From Actinomycetota bacterium (GTDB lineage Bacteria > Actinomycetota > Geothermincolia > Geothermincolales > RBG-13-55-18), in assembly GCA_014360685.1 (NCBI GenBank), contig JACIXB010000021.1:1-64000 (forward strand): a stretch of DNA of 64,000 bases. Direction: 5' to 3'. Position numbers and translations under genes: made by a program. Below are positions 1-10,379 of the stretch, piece by piece. The notes under the pieces are model-generated. The model saw nothing but the letters and a program-made list of their open reading frames with translations. It was not told the origin of the DNA and searched no databases. Within the stretch, counting starts at the first letter, position 1, and every line of letters begins with the position of its first letter.

Positions 1-206
<206 letters not shown>

Positions 207-281
207 TACCTCGGAGATCGCTGTGCAGTTTTGAAGGTGCGTGATCCGTCGGCCGTTTGGACCTTGAAAGAAGACAAGGTG

Positions 282-400
<119 letters not shown>

Positions 401-408
401 ATTTTTCA

Positions 409-437
409 AGGGGCCGGGGAACCGGCCCCTTTTTCTT
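409..437 (+). terminator. Intrinsic terminator of rRNA operon
   Basis: AGGGGCCGGGGAACCGGCCCCTTTTTCTT hairpin plus T tract. Confidence 0.85.
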
Positions 438-476
438 GCGCCTCGTGGGGCTGTCGGCAGGACCGCGCCCCGCAAA

Positions 477-689
477 TTACCCCCCAGCGAACTCCCTGTC
501 CACAGGAGTCGCGGTTCGTCGGCCTGCCACAAGGGCAGTGGGCTTCGTTGCGTAGGGTCTCAAGAGGAAGTCTTCGCTTTTCATGAGGGCTTCGGCTACC
601 GGTTGCGCCAGCTCCCCCTGGCAGGGGAACAGCCCCGCCATCTTCCCGGTCCTCCCCGTCTGGTTTATGCAGGCTACCAGCGTCTTCAT
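477..689 (-). CDS. Small uncharacterised protein (~70 aa)
   Basis: ATG at 689 preceded by a strong SD (aaggagga) on the minus strand; product MKTLVACINQTGRTGKMAGLFPCQGELAQPVAEALMKSEDFLLRPYATKPTALVAG... Confidence 0.5.
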   Translation of the reverse strand: MKTLVACINQTGRTGKMAGLFPCQGELAQPVAEALMKSEDFLLRPYATKPTALVAGRRTATPVDREFAGG

Positions 690-854
690 GCAAGATTTCC
701 TCCTTGCGCGGGCGGCGCATCTACGCCCCCGGGGCCAGGGCAATGTTTGGCCGCGTCGTGGGGAGCCGGAGATGGCGGGACACGGTGCCTGTCCGTCCCC
801 TGGCGGGATTCCCGCGGCGGACGGCCGCCCCTCCCTTCTCGTTGCCCGGCCGGA

Positions 855-1055
855 TCAGATGGGTTTGCCCACCGTGTTGATGTTGGCCAGCTTGTAGAGG
901 GGGCAGTATCCCGAGGCCGCCGAGGAAAGGAGCATACCGGCCTGGCAGGCGGCGATCACGCCCAGCTTGCCCTGCTTTCTCCAGGCCAGGAAAAGGAGGG
1001 ATGCGGCCAGGGCGGCCCGACCCATGCGGTCCAGGATACCGACGTTGCGTTCCAT
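855..1055 (-). CDS. YgaP/DUF2892-like small inner-membrane protein
   Basis: MERNVGILDRMGRAALAASLLFLA...GYCPLYKLANINTVGKPI matches the DUF2892 pattern (N-term MxxNVGxxDRxxR, C-term CPLYxLxGxNT); SD gggaggtga. Confidence 0.8.
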   Translation of the reverse strand: MERNVGILDRMGRAALAASLLFLAWRKQGKLGVIAACQAGMLLSSAASGYCPLYKLANINTVGKPI

Positions 1056-1650
1056 GTGGCTCACCTCCCGAGGATGCCCTGCTCGTCCCGTCATGACGAG
1101 GTCCGTTAAGGATTATACAAGTAACGCATTCTCCTTATACAAGCGGTTGGCCTGTCCCTCGGCCCCTTCCTCACCCCCTCCTTACCCTCCTCTTGCCGCA
1201 AGGAAGATGCTCCCCTCGGGGATGAAGCGCCGTTCCGGAATGCGCTCCGGGAGACGGATAAGATGGAGCGAGGGCCCGCGTCTTTTAGGCGCGAGGACAG
1301 GCGGTGGCCGGGGCAGCCCCGGAGCTCTACGTTCCATGTCCCGTGGCCGGTCACGGCAGCAGCTCTGTTAAAATGTGAGAAGGAGCTCCCCGCCGGCCGG
1401 AAATGTGCACCGGAAGGGCGTCGGTTATGAAAGGCCCCTGCCTCCGCAGGAAGGGATATCCATCGAGTGCAGGTTCTTTCGGCGCCGTTGAAGCGGTATG
1501 GCCCGCCTCCCTGTTCCCCGGCGACGAGACCTCGGTCTTTTGGGTCCCACCGAGGGGACCGGAGGATGAGGCTCGTGGACTCCGGGGAGGGCGGAGGAAG
1601 GGGAAAGCGGTGAGGGGCATCCTTGTGCGAGGATCGAGGAGGAGAGGTCC

Positions 1651-2817
1651 TTGAAGGTGGCGCTTTTTCAGTTCGCGGTCAACGCGGTGGGAAAGATCCC
1701 GGCGGTGACCGAGAACCTGCTGAGGGTTTTTCTCCTAAACGCCCTGACTAAGGCCGCCGGGCTGGAAGTCCTGGACCTCTCCCCTCCAACCGGGGAAGGC
1801 GAGATAGTCTCCCTTGCCGGCCTGCCGGACCCGGAAGAGGTGCGAGAGGCGGTCGAGCGTGCGGGTGCGGATGCCGCCCTTTGGGGTGAGCTGAGATTCG
1901 GCCCCCCGGACGCTCCGCTCATAGAGGAGGTGGAGGTGCACTTGCTGGCCATGACCGCGGAAGCCGGCAACCCACCATCTCGTTTCACCTTCTCCTTCCG
2001 CGGCTTGCGCGGTGACGTGCGGTCGGCGCGGATAGGGGTGGAGGTGGCGGCCCTGGAGGACCTGGTGGAAGACATGCTCGTGGCCGCTGCCGGGCCCCTG
2101 GGGCTGGACCAGGCCGGCCTACGATTGAGCCGTATCGGCGAGGGGCTCTCCCTTTCCGATCGAGCCATGGTCTATTTCGTCTATGCCCTGCGCCTCCTCG
2201 CCGACCCGGAGGCCAAGCTCAAGCTCTACCGCAAGGCAATATCCGCCGACCCCTTTTTCGCCCAGGCCTACTTAAACGCCGGACAGCTCCTTTTGGGCCT
2301 CCAAAGATACGGAGAGGCCATGCGGCTCCTGCTCCAGGCGGAGTCCCGCCTCAAGGGATCGGAGGTGGAACCGGACCTCCTCAACCTCCTGGGGGTATCC
2401 GCAGTGAACTTGGGCATGTGGGAGGAAGCGGTGAGGGTCTGGAAGCGTTCCCTCGGATTGCGCCCCCGGAGCGTGGAGGTGTTGTGCAACCTCGCCCAGG
2501 CGCTGGCCATGAGGGGCTTGAGCCGCGAAGCGGAAGAGTATTACCGCCGGGCCATGGAAATCGACCCCCAATCCCCCCTCCCCTGGTTCTCGTTGGGCAA
2601 ACTGCTGGTCAGGGAGGGGGATTTCCAGGAGGCGGAAAAGGCGGTGCGACGGTATATCGAGTTGTGTCCCGGGGATCCCTGGGCCTATTACCTCCTGGGG
2701 ACCTGCCAGCAGGAGCTGGGGAACCGGGAGGAGGCTCGCTTTTCCCTGGCCAAGGCCGTTCAGCTGGACCCGAAGGGGCGGGCGGGGGAGCTGGCCCGCC
2801 GCAGGCTTGAGGAATGA
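1651..2817 (+). CDS. TPR-repeat protein
   Basis: TTG start; C-terminal half consists of tetratricopeptide repeats (AYLNAGQLLLGLQRYGEAMRLL, VEVLCNLAQALAMRGLSREAEEYYRRAMEIDP). Confidence 0.85.
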   Translation: MKVALFQFAVNAVGKIPAVTENLLRVFLLNALTKAAGLEVLDLSPPTGEGEIVSLAGLPDPEEVREAVERAGADAALWGELRFGPPDAPLIEEVEVHLLAMTAEAGNPPSRFTFSFRGLRGDVRSARIGVEVAALEDLVEDMLVAAAGPLGLDQAGLRLSRIGEGLSLSDRAMVYFVYALRLLADPEAKLKLYRKAISADPFFAQAYLNAGQLLLGLQRYGEAMRLLLQAESRLKGSEVEPDLLNLLGVSAVNLGMWEEAVRVWKRSLGLRPRSVEVLCNLAQALAMRGLSREAEEYYRRAMEIDPQSPLPWFSLGKLLVREGDFQEAEKAVRRYIELCPGDPWAYYLLGTCQQELGNREEARFSLAKAVQLDPKGRAGELARRRLEE

Positions 2818-3056
2818 CCTTTGAAGGGGTCGGATCCTCTTCGTCTGTCCGCGGGGAGGGGGGGCGGCGGGCGCGGCACCGGGCCGCCTTGCCCCCCAGG
2901 CACATGTAAAGAGATGATGACTTGATGTTCGCCCACCGACCCCGCATTGCCCTCGCCTAGCCCTGAACGCGGTGACCCGCATGGCGCTTAGCGGCGGATA
3001 AGCGGGCGAAGGATACCGCTTCGGCGGGGGATGATTATACGGAATAGCGTCGGCCC

Positions 3057-3845
3057 TCAGTTTCCCTTGTAACTCGGTTTGCGGTTCTCGAGAGCCGCCT
3101 TTACCGCCTCCTTGTGGTCCTCGGAGACCAGGCACAGGGTCTGGGCTATGGCCTCGAACTCCAGGGCCGTCTCCGGGTCGGAGTCCCAGCAGCGGTTGAT
3201 GACCTGCTTGGCCATGGCGATGCCCAGTATGGGTCCGGAGGCCAGCTCCGCGGCCAACTTCTTGGCCTCCGGGAGCACCTGGCCCGTGGGCAGGACATGT
3301 TCCACCATCCCCAGGCGGTGGGCTTCCGCGGCATCGATGGTCTTACCGGTGAAGATGATCTCCTTGGCGTGTCCCAGGCCCACCAGCCTGGCCAGGCGCT
3401 TGCATGCTCCCAGGTCGGGTATGATACCGAACTTTATCTCCATGAGGTTGAATCGCGCCTCATCGGAGGCTATGCGGATGTCGCAGGCCAGCATGAGCTC
3501 CATGGCCCCCCCGAAGGCCAGCCCGTTCACGGCGGCGATCACCGGCTTGTCCATCATCTCGTAGGCCAGGAAAGTACCTTGCACCCCCTTTAAGAAGGCG
3601 TGAATCTGCAGGGCGGTAAGCCGGCCCAGCCCGGCGAAGCTCCCCAGGTCCAATCCGCTGGAGAAGGACTTGCCGGCTCCGGTGAGGACCACGGCCCGCA
3701 CATCGGGGTCCTCCTGGAGCTGCCTGGCCGCGGTCCCCAGCTCCAGGAACATGGTGTGGTTCATGGCGTTGTGGACCTCCGGGCGGTTGAGGGTGAGTAC
3801 CGCCACGCCGTCCTCCTTTTCCAGGCGCAAGGTCTCGTAATCCAT
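3057..3845 (-). CDS. Enoyl-CoA hydratase/isomerase family protein
   Basis: Crotonase motifs: GKSFSSGLDLG, NGLAFGGAMELMLACDIRIASDEARF. Confidence 0.92.
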   Translation of the reverse strand: MDYETLRLEKEDGVAVLTLNRPEVHNAMNHTMFLELGTAARQLQEDPDVRAVVLTGAGKSFSSGLDLGSFAGLGRLTALQIHAFLKGVQGTFLAYEMMDKPVIAAVNGLAFGGAMELMLACDIRIASDEARFNLMEIKFGIIPDLGACKRLARLVGLGHAKEIIFTGKTIDAAEAHRLGMVEHVLPTGQVLPEAKKLAAELASGPILGIAMAKQVINRCWDSDPETALEFEAIAQTLCLVSEDHKEAVKAALENRKPSYKGN

Positions 3846-3993
3846 GTCTTCCTCCTCCCCGATCGCTCGACGTTACTCACGGCGATTGTATTACGGAGCC
3901 GCCTCTTTTCTCCACCATCCCGGGGTAAGCGGCGGAGAGCGGCGCCCCTGCGTTACCGCCGTCCTGTTATAATGGGCCCTGGAGGTGAGTGTC

Positions 3994-4257
3994 TTGCCGG
4001 TCTACGAGTACAGGTGTGATTCCTGCGGACATTCCTTCGATCTCATCCAGCCCATGGACGCCGAGAGGACCGCGGATTGCGAGCAGTGCGGCGCCCCGGC
4101 CAGGCGGGTGTTCAGCCCGCGCATAGCCATCCGCTACGAGGGCTGGGGATTCAACGCCACGGACAAGCTCCTTCCCGAGAGCAGCCGGGTGAAGCGGGAT
4201 TTCAAGCAGCTCCGGGAGAAGGCGGAGCAGATCATGGACGAGGACTTCACCCCCTGA
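3994..4257 (+). CDS. FmdB-type zinc ribbon protein
   Basis: PVYEYRCDSCGHSFDLIQPM...CEQCGAPARRVFSP; ggaggtgag SD then TTG at 3994; TATAAT at 3968-3973. Confidence 0.9.
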   Translation: MPVYEYRCDSCGHSFDLIQPMDAERTADCEQCGAPARRVFSPRIAIRYEGWGFNATDKLLPESSRVKRDFKQLREKAEQIMDEDFTP

Positions 4258-4397
4258 ACTGGACGGCAGCCGGTGCGGTCGACCCGTACCTTGGCCCAAG
4301 AGCCGCACCCGGCGCGAGAAAAAAGTGCCCTTCCGACGTCACCTTTCTCGGGGACCCCCGGATCCGATAGGGGAAATCCCTCCCGGAGGGAGGGTCG

Positions 4398-6113
4398 TCA
4401 GATCCATCCCATGAGGATGCGCAGGATGTTCAGCTTACGGAAACGGGACCCCGTGAGCGGCCACATGAGTTCCTCCTTGGGAAGGTGTAGGCGTTGGCGA
4501 AGGCGCCTGCACTCCTCGCTCAGCTTCTCCAGTTCCCTGTGTCGCATCCCGGCATCGGGCAGGTCCAGGATGTCGTCGACCAGTTTCAGAAGGGAGATCG
4601 TGTCCCGTAGCCGTCGCTCGTTGAGGGCTGCCCGCTTGGGGGACAGGAGGCCGCTCTTGAACTTCAGGGCGTTGAGTTCCAGGAGGGCTTCGTAGGTCAC
4701 GTCCACGATGTCCTGGCGGCTCATCCATCGCGTCTCGTAACCCAGCATGTCCCTCCAGTGGGGAGAGAGCGCCGCCTGGGCGTAATCCTCGAGGGTACGG
4801 TGTATGAGGCGTATGCCGTACTTATCCGGCCGGCGGAAGAAGGGACACCCGGGGTCGATGAAGGGGGCCAGGGGACCTATGAAGGGGTTGAGGCGTGGGC
4901 CGAAATTGCGCAGCAGGTAAGCGCAGTAGTGCACCGTTTCCAGCACCGAATCCCTGGTCTGTCCCGGGAGCCCGATCATGAAGAAGACGTCGAGCTTCTT
5001 GCAACCCGCCTCCAGGGCCCACCCGATGTTCCTCTCCAACTCCTCGTTGTCGTAATCCTTCCCCAGGAGCTCGCGGATCTCGGGGTCGTGCGAGTCCGGC
5101 GATATCTGGAGGTCGAAGTTGTCGAAGCTGGAGCCCAACCGGTCGAAGAACTCCCGGGGGGCTGGGGAGAAGAGCTCAAAGACCAGGTGGTTCTTGGGGT
5201 CCGCCTGGCTCATGAGCTCGATGGTGTTCATGGCGTAATCCCTCCCCCCTTGCTGGAGGTCTCCCACCAGGAAGATGGGCGCCGTGGTGAACTTCGATAT
5301 CAGGCTCACGTCGTAAGCTATCCTCTCCGGGGGGCGGAAGGCGGGTTGCCGGCGTCCGCATAACTCCAGCAAGGCGCTGCTCGAACCTCCGCAGAACCCG
5401 CAATCCCGGGTGCATCCCCGGCAGGTGAGGACCATGGTGATGGGGTAGCTCCACCAGTTCCAGAAGGCCCGCGGGCTTTTCCAATCCCGGTACTTGAAGG
5501 CGGAGCGTATGGCGTAGCGGTAGTTGTCCCCCAGGTATTCCAGGCCGGCCGGGACGTAAGAGAGGGGGTTTTCCCTGATCGACCCGTCACCTTCCCTGTA
5601 GGTCAGGTTGGGCACCTCCTCCGGGGAGGCCGTCCCGCGCAGGACTTCCATGGTCTTGAGTAGGGGCTCCTCGGTGGAATCGCCACGGATGACGTAATCG
5701 ATCTGGGGGTATTCAAGGAGTTCCCGGTGGAAAAAGGTGGCCGAGTATCCACCCAGGATTATGGGGATATCCGGATGTATCTCCTTTAGGATGCGGGAGA
5801 CCTCGAGGACCCCTTGGGCGTGGGTCAGCCAGTGGAAATCCAGGCCGAAGGCCCTGGGGCGGAGTTTGGAGAGGAAGGAGGGGGCGTCGAAACCCTCATC
5901 TTCCAGCATGCGCTGCGCCAGGTTGACGATGCGGGTGTTGATGCCGTTGCGTTCCAGGTATTCGCCGAGGAAGGTGAAACCTATGGGGTAAAGCTCGAAG
6001 ACCGGCGTGCTCGGGACCAGGTCGCTTATGGGGCTGGGCACCGCGGTGATCTTCCGGAAGTCATAGACGCTGGGCGGGTGCAGGAGGACCAGCTCCGGCT
6101 TGGCGAAAATCAT
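4398..6113 (-). CDS. B12-binding-domain radical SAM protein
   Basis: N-terminal cobalamin-binding-like domain, then CRGCTRDCGFC containing CxxxCxxC, and DVFFMIGLPGQT. Confidence 0.88.
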   Translation of the reverse strand: MIFAKPELVLLHPPSVYDFRKITAVPSPISDLVPSTPVFELYPIGFTFLGEYLERNGINTRIVNLAQRMLEDEGFDAPSFLSKLRPRAFGLDFHWLTHAQGVLEVSRILKEIHPDIPIILGGYSATFFHRELLEYPQIDYVIRGDSTEEPLLKTMEVLRGTASPEEVPNLTYREGDGSIRENPLSYVPAGLEYLGDNYRYAIRSAFKYRDWKSPRAFWNWWSYPITMVLTCRGCTRDCGFCGGSSSALLELCGRRQPAFRPPERIAYDVSLISKFTTAPIFLVGDLQQGGRDYAMNTIELMSQADPKNHLVFELFSPAPREFFDRLGSSFDNFDLQISPDSHDPEIRELLGKDYDNEELERNIGWALEAGCKKLDVFFMIGLPGQTRDSVLETVHYCAYLLRNFGPRLNPFIGPLAPFIDPGCPFFRRPDKYGIRLIHRTLEDYAQAALSPHWRDMLGYETRWMSRQDIVDVTYEALLELNALKFKSGLLSPKRAALNERRLRDTISLLKLVDDILDLPDAGMRHRELEKLSEECRRLRQRLHLPKEELMWPLTGSRFRKLNILRILMGWI

Positions 6114-6563
6114 GGTTCACTCCCGGTCCTGGGCTGACGCCGCCGGCGGGAGGGCTTTATCGCATGGTGCCTCCACCCGGAGTAAGGATGGCGGTTCTCC
6201 CCGGGATGCCCCCCCGTCGGTTCCGCTGCCGGCTCATAACTTTCCTTCCGCCGTCCGCCGGGCCCGGACCCCCGGTGGTTCCGAGCCCCAACGGCATAAG
6301 GTAAGGATATCCGCAAGGAACTGCCGGAACAACCCCGCACGCGACGGGCCTCGAAGCGCGCCCAAGGGAAGGGAGGCAGGCGGAGGCGAACGGTCGCGTC
6401 GCCGGTCGGGTGGGCGAGGGGGTGGAAAACGTAAGGAGGAGGCGCTTGAGGGGGCAGATACCATGGATACCGGAAAGATATGCGGGGTTTCGGGACTCAT
6501 GGGCGGTGGCTCGCGGGTTACTCGTGCCGCGCCCCTACGGCACAACCTGTTTTACGCGCGCGC

Positions 6564-7010
6564 TCAGGCCAGGAGGCGGCGCATGAACTCCGCGCGGTCC
6601 CGCTTGAATTCCACCAGCCGGTCCTCGAGCTCTTCCACGATCCCGTCCAGGGCGATGCAGAAGGCTATCTGGCCCTTGCGCAGGGTGTCCAGCACTTGCT
6701 GCGGGCGGTCACAGATCTCGAAGATGGTGGAACCGTCGGTTATCAGCTTGCATTCCGCAAGGGGGCGTGAACCCCCCTCCCTGCGGCGCAGGAATTCGAG
6801 GGTCCTGCGTATTTTCTGAAGGCTGATTCCCCGATTGAGCATACCCACCACGGTTCGCAGCTCCACCAGGTTGCGGAAATCGTAACCCTCTCGACCCTCG
6901 TGCCTCTCCGGCGGAAAGGCCGGTTCGATGAGGCCGGTGTCCCGCCAGTAGCGAAGCTGGCGCAGCGAGCAACCGGAGATGCAGGCCGCTTGTTCGGCGC
7001 TGAAGATCAT
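6564..7010 (-). CDS. MerR family transcriptional regulator
   Basis: FSAEQAACISGCSLRQLRYWRDTGLIEPAF... winged HTH of MerR type. Confidence 0.85.
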   Translation of the reverse strand: MIFSAEQAACISGCSLRQLRYWRDTGLIEPAFPPERHEGREGYDFRNLVELRTVVGMLNRGISLQKIRRTLEFLRRREGGSRPLAECKLITDGSTIFEICDRPQQVLDTLRKGQIAFCIALDGIVEELEDRLVEFKRDRAEFMRRLLA

Positions 7011-7476
7011 GTCGCCCTCCAGAGTGGTCGTAAGCCGTGGACGCGCAGGAGCGAAATGAGCTGCGTTCGGTAAGACCTATTTTTAATACAAGCTAGGCCG
7101 CGGTTCAATACCCATTTCCCCGCCGGGTCGAAGGTCTTCACCGATCTCCCCGGTCCCCTCCAAGCCTCGAATGCGGAGAATCCGGTGGCGGAAGCCGGAA
7201 AAGGGAAGTTTTCTCCATCGGACCCCGGGATTTCCGCGGGTGTGGAAAGGTCCCCGGTCGCCTTTTCCCGGCGACGTGGATCGGGGAACAAAGGGTAGAT
7301 GCGCGGCGGCGCCGAATATGCCTCTTGGAGGTCCCGTGGAGAGGGGAACGGGCGGCGCCGCCAGGGAGGGGGTGACGGGTATGGATCGCGTATACAGGGC
7401 AGGCACGGTTCAGTATAATGTTCCAAATAAGCCTACCCGGGCGGAGGATTATTTTCCAGAAAATGGGAGATCGCAA

Positions 7477-8775
7477 GTGTCGGAGATAAGGCCCTTCAGG
7501 GGTACCCTGTACAATCCCCTGGTGGTGGAGGACTTTTCCCGCGTGGTGGCGCCCCCCTACGACGTCATAGACGAACGGCGCCGTGACCAGCTGCTGGCAC
7601 GTTCTCCCTACAACGTGGTGCGCCTCATCCTCCAGGCGGAACCCGGCGAGTCTCGCTTCTGGGACCGTTCCGCCGCCCTGTTCCGGGCCTGGAAGATGGG
7701 GGAGGTCCTGGTTCCCGACGTCCGACCCGGTTTTTACATCCACCGCCAGACCTTCTCCTCGCCCCTGGGGGGAACCCTTTCCCGCACCGGCTTGATAGCC
7801 GCCCTGCGTTGCCGGCCCACGGGGACCTCCGTGCTTCCCCACGAGAGGACCTTCCCCAACGTCCGCCTGGAAAGGTTGCACCTTCTCCGTGCCTGCCGGG
7901 CCAACTTCAGCCAGGTGTTCACCATCTTCCGGGATCCCGGGGAGGAGGTGCTCTCCCTGCTCGAGGAGGCCGTGGCGGATACTCCCCTCCTCGAATTCCG
8001 GGACCAGGAGGGGGTCGAGCACCGGTTGTGGAGGCTGGATTCCCGGGAGGGGATGCAAGCCCTCGCCCGTGCCGTGTCCGACCGCCTGCTGATCATCGCC
8101 GACGGCCACCACCGCTACGAGACGGCTCTGGCTTACAGCCGGGAATGCGGTGCCGACGCCCATCCCGAGGAGGCCGCGGGTTACGTATCGGTAGCCATGG
8201 TCAGGACGGAGGACCCCGGTTTGCTCGTCCTTCCCGTGCACCGCGTCCTGGATACACCCCTACCGGGAATGCGGGAGATGGAGGAGAGGCTGGCTCCCTA
8301 CTTCGAGGCCTTCCGCTTGTCCGGGGATGCGGGACGGAGAGGGGGCCCGTTGGCGGAAGCCGTCCGGGAGATGGACAGGCCGGCCTTCGTCCTGGCCACC
8401 AGGGAGGGCTTGGCTCGATTCATCCTGCGGCCGGGCGTGGAGCCCCACAAGGTGATCCCGGGCCCGGAGAGCCGCCATTGGAAGGAGCTGGACATCTCCG
8501 TGCTGCACGCGCTGGCCCTGGAGAAATGCCTGGGGTTGGATACGGTCAAGCTGGCCGAGGAAGGGAAACTCCGCTACACGCCCTGGGAGAGCCAGGCCCT
8601 GGACGCGGTGGCCGGGGGCGAGGCCGAGGCCGCTATCCTGGTCAGGCCCACCCGCGTGGAGGACATCTGGCGGATAGCCGAGGGCGGGGAGAGGATGCCG
8701 CACAAGAGTTCCTACTTCCACCCCAAGCTTCCAAGCGGCCTGGTCATCTACGACCACCAGACGGCTTTTAGTTGA
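7477..8775 (+). CDS. DUF1015 family protein
   Basis: IRPFRGTLYNPLVVEDFSRVVAPPYDVIDERRRDQLLARSPYNVVRLIL and IADGHHRYETALAY are DUF1015 hallmarks; GTG start inferred. Confidence 0.88.
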   Translation: MSEIRPFRGTLYNPLVVEDFSRVVAPPYDVIDERRRDQLLARSPYNVVRLILQAEPGESRFWDRSAALFRAWKMGEVLVPDVRPGFYIHRQTFSSPLGGTLSRTGLIAALRCRPTGTSVLPHERTFPNVRLERLHLLRACRANFSQVFTIFRDPGEEVLSLLEEAVADTPLLEFRDQEGVEHRLWRLDSREGMQALARAVSDRLLIIADGHHRYETALAYSRECGADAHPEEAAGYVSVAMVRTEDPGLLVLPVHRVLDTPLPGMREMEERLAPYFEAFRLSGDAGRRGGPLAEAVREMDRPAFVLATREGLARFILRPGVEPHKVIPGPESRHWKELDISVLHALALEKCLGLDTVKLAEEGKLRYTPWESQALDAVAGGEAEAAILVRPTRVEDIWRIAEGGERMPHKSSYFHPKLPSGLVIYDHQTAFS

Positions 8776-8814
8776 TATCCATCCTCTTGCCGGGCTGCCG
8801 ACCGGTGCGGGGGC

Positions 8815-8848
8815 TTGAATTTCAAAGATATTAACCTATACTTAATAT
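8815..8848 (+). promoter_or_regulatory. Promoter of leaderless type with palindromic operator
   Basis: TTGAAT (8815-8820), 16-bp spacer, TATACT (8837-8842), ATG at 8849; perfect inverted repeat ATATTAA-CCTATAC-TTAATAT at 8828-8848. Confidence 0.65.
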
Positions 8849-9787
8849 ATGCCCGGGAAGAAGAAAGTCTCACGTCCAAGCAAGGGGACCGGAAGCGGCA
8901 AGGCTCCCGATACCCGCAATCTCCTTAAAATATCTCAGGTGGCCAAGGCCACCGGCGTTTCCACTTCGGCCATCAATTATTACGTGCGCATGGGCCTCCT
9001 TCCTCCCCCGTTGAAGACCCACCGCAACATGGCCTATTACCATCCCTCCTACGTCCAGATGATCAATTACATCAAGAGGCTTCAACTCCAGAAACACCTG
9101 CCCCTGGAGAGGATCAAGGAGATCATGGCCGCCAAGGTGGAGATATGGAGGGAGATGGACCGGGGCCTGGAGGCGGCTGCTGGGCAGGAAGAGGGCGCCC
9201 CGGATTCGGCGAGGAAAATAGGGGTCAGGGAGAAGATCATGGAAGCGGGGGTGAGGCTTTTCTCCCGCAAGGGATATCACTTCACCACCGAAAGGGACAT
9301 CGTGTCCGCCGCCGGCGTGTCCATGGGGGATTTCTACGAGCTCTACTCCGGCAAGGAGGACCTTCTCTTGGACCTGGCCGAGGAGGGGGTCCGCGTGTTC
9401 CGGTCCCGGGTGGCCAAGGAGATAGCCTCCGTGGACGATATGCTGGAGAGGATCAAGATCGCCATCCCGGTGGCCTTCAAGCTCATCGTGGAAAACCGGG
9501 AGATATACAACCTTTACCTGGAAGGGGCGGTGACCGGAGACCTCTCCTTTGACCGCAAGCTCTCCCAGATGACCATGACCATCGCGGAGGACCTGCGGGC
9601 CACCATAGCCCGGGGGGTACGGGACGGTACCATACGCAAGGTCAACCCGGCCATAGCCGCCAGCGCCATCATGGGCCAGCTGGTCCGCCTTGCCAACTAC
9701 TGGATGGAGGATCCCCTCAAGCGCGATATCGACGAGATCACCCGGGAATCCATAGAGTTCGTCACCCGCGCCCTGAAGCCCGATTGA
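8849..9787 (+). CDS. MerR-TetR fusion transcriptional regulator
   Basis: N-terminal MerR HTH (LLKISQVAKATGVSTSAINYYVRMGLLPPPLKTHRNMAYYHPSYVQMINYIKRLQ) followed by TetR HTH (VREKIMEAGVRLFSRKGYHFTTERDIVSAAGVSMGDFYELYSGKEDLLLDL). Confidence 0.9.
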   Translation: MPGKKKVSRPSKGTGSGKAPDTRNLLKISQVAKATGVSTSAINYYVRMGLLPPPLKTHRNMAYYHPSYVQMINYIKRLQLQKHLPLERIKEIMAAKVEIWREMDRGLEAAAGQEEGAPDSARKIGVREKIMEAGVRLFSRKGYHFTTERDIVSAAGVSMGDFYELYSGKEDLLLDLAEEGVRVFRSRVAKEIASVDDMLERIKIAIPVAFKLIVENREIYNLYLEGAVTGDLSFDRKLSQMTMTIAEDLRATIARGVRDGTIRKVNPAIAASAIMGQLVRLANYWMEDPLKRDIDEITRESIEFVTRALKPD

Positions 9788-10379
9788 GCGCCTCCATGAG
9801 AGCGTAACGGAGGTCCGGCCTCCTGCCCTCCCGGGATGTCGAGCCTGAAGGGCAGACTTTATTATTTCCTCGGTGGCCGGTTCCACGATCGTCTGTCCGG
9901 AGGCGCGGCCTCCGCGGATGGCGGGGCGGTAGGCGAAGGGATAGCGCTGGGATAATCCGATTCCCGGCCCGCGTACGGAAGAGGGACCCCGGGCCGACTC
10001 CGGGTGCGCCGGCCGAAGCCCTTTTCAACGGCTTTCCTTCCGCTGACCCGTGCCCGTGGACATGGCCGCCCGCCGTCTCATGCGTGGATTATGGTAAGAG
10101 TCGCCCGCGCAAGCAAGCGCCGCGAGGCACGCTTCAGGGTAGAACCCGGCGGGATGGGCGCATAATAACCGGCCTCCAACGGACTTTGCGGGCTTTTCGC
10201 CCCCTGGGCGGGCACCCCGCGCAGGGTTGCAAGGCATTTCCGGCTGCATGGCGGCCTTGCGCGTTTTCCATGCCGTGAAGGGTAATATTTAAGTGGTCCG
10301 GTTCGGAGCGGGACCGCGCCTGCGCAGGGCCGGGCTTCCGGCCGGGCGGGACGAGGTTGGGTTCCCGGAGGATGGATAA

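Noticed and set aside
7138-8241. 367-aa minus-strand ORF antisense to the DUF1015 gene
   Set aside because: Opposite strand encodes a clearly recognisable DUF1015 protein; no motif on the minus strand.
9788-10379. Possible pseudogene on the minus strand (EPATEEIIKSALQARH..., RRPDLRYALMEALNR)
   Set aside because: Two short suggestive peptides in different frames but no family I can name; not enough to support a pseudogene call.
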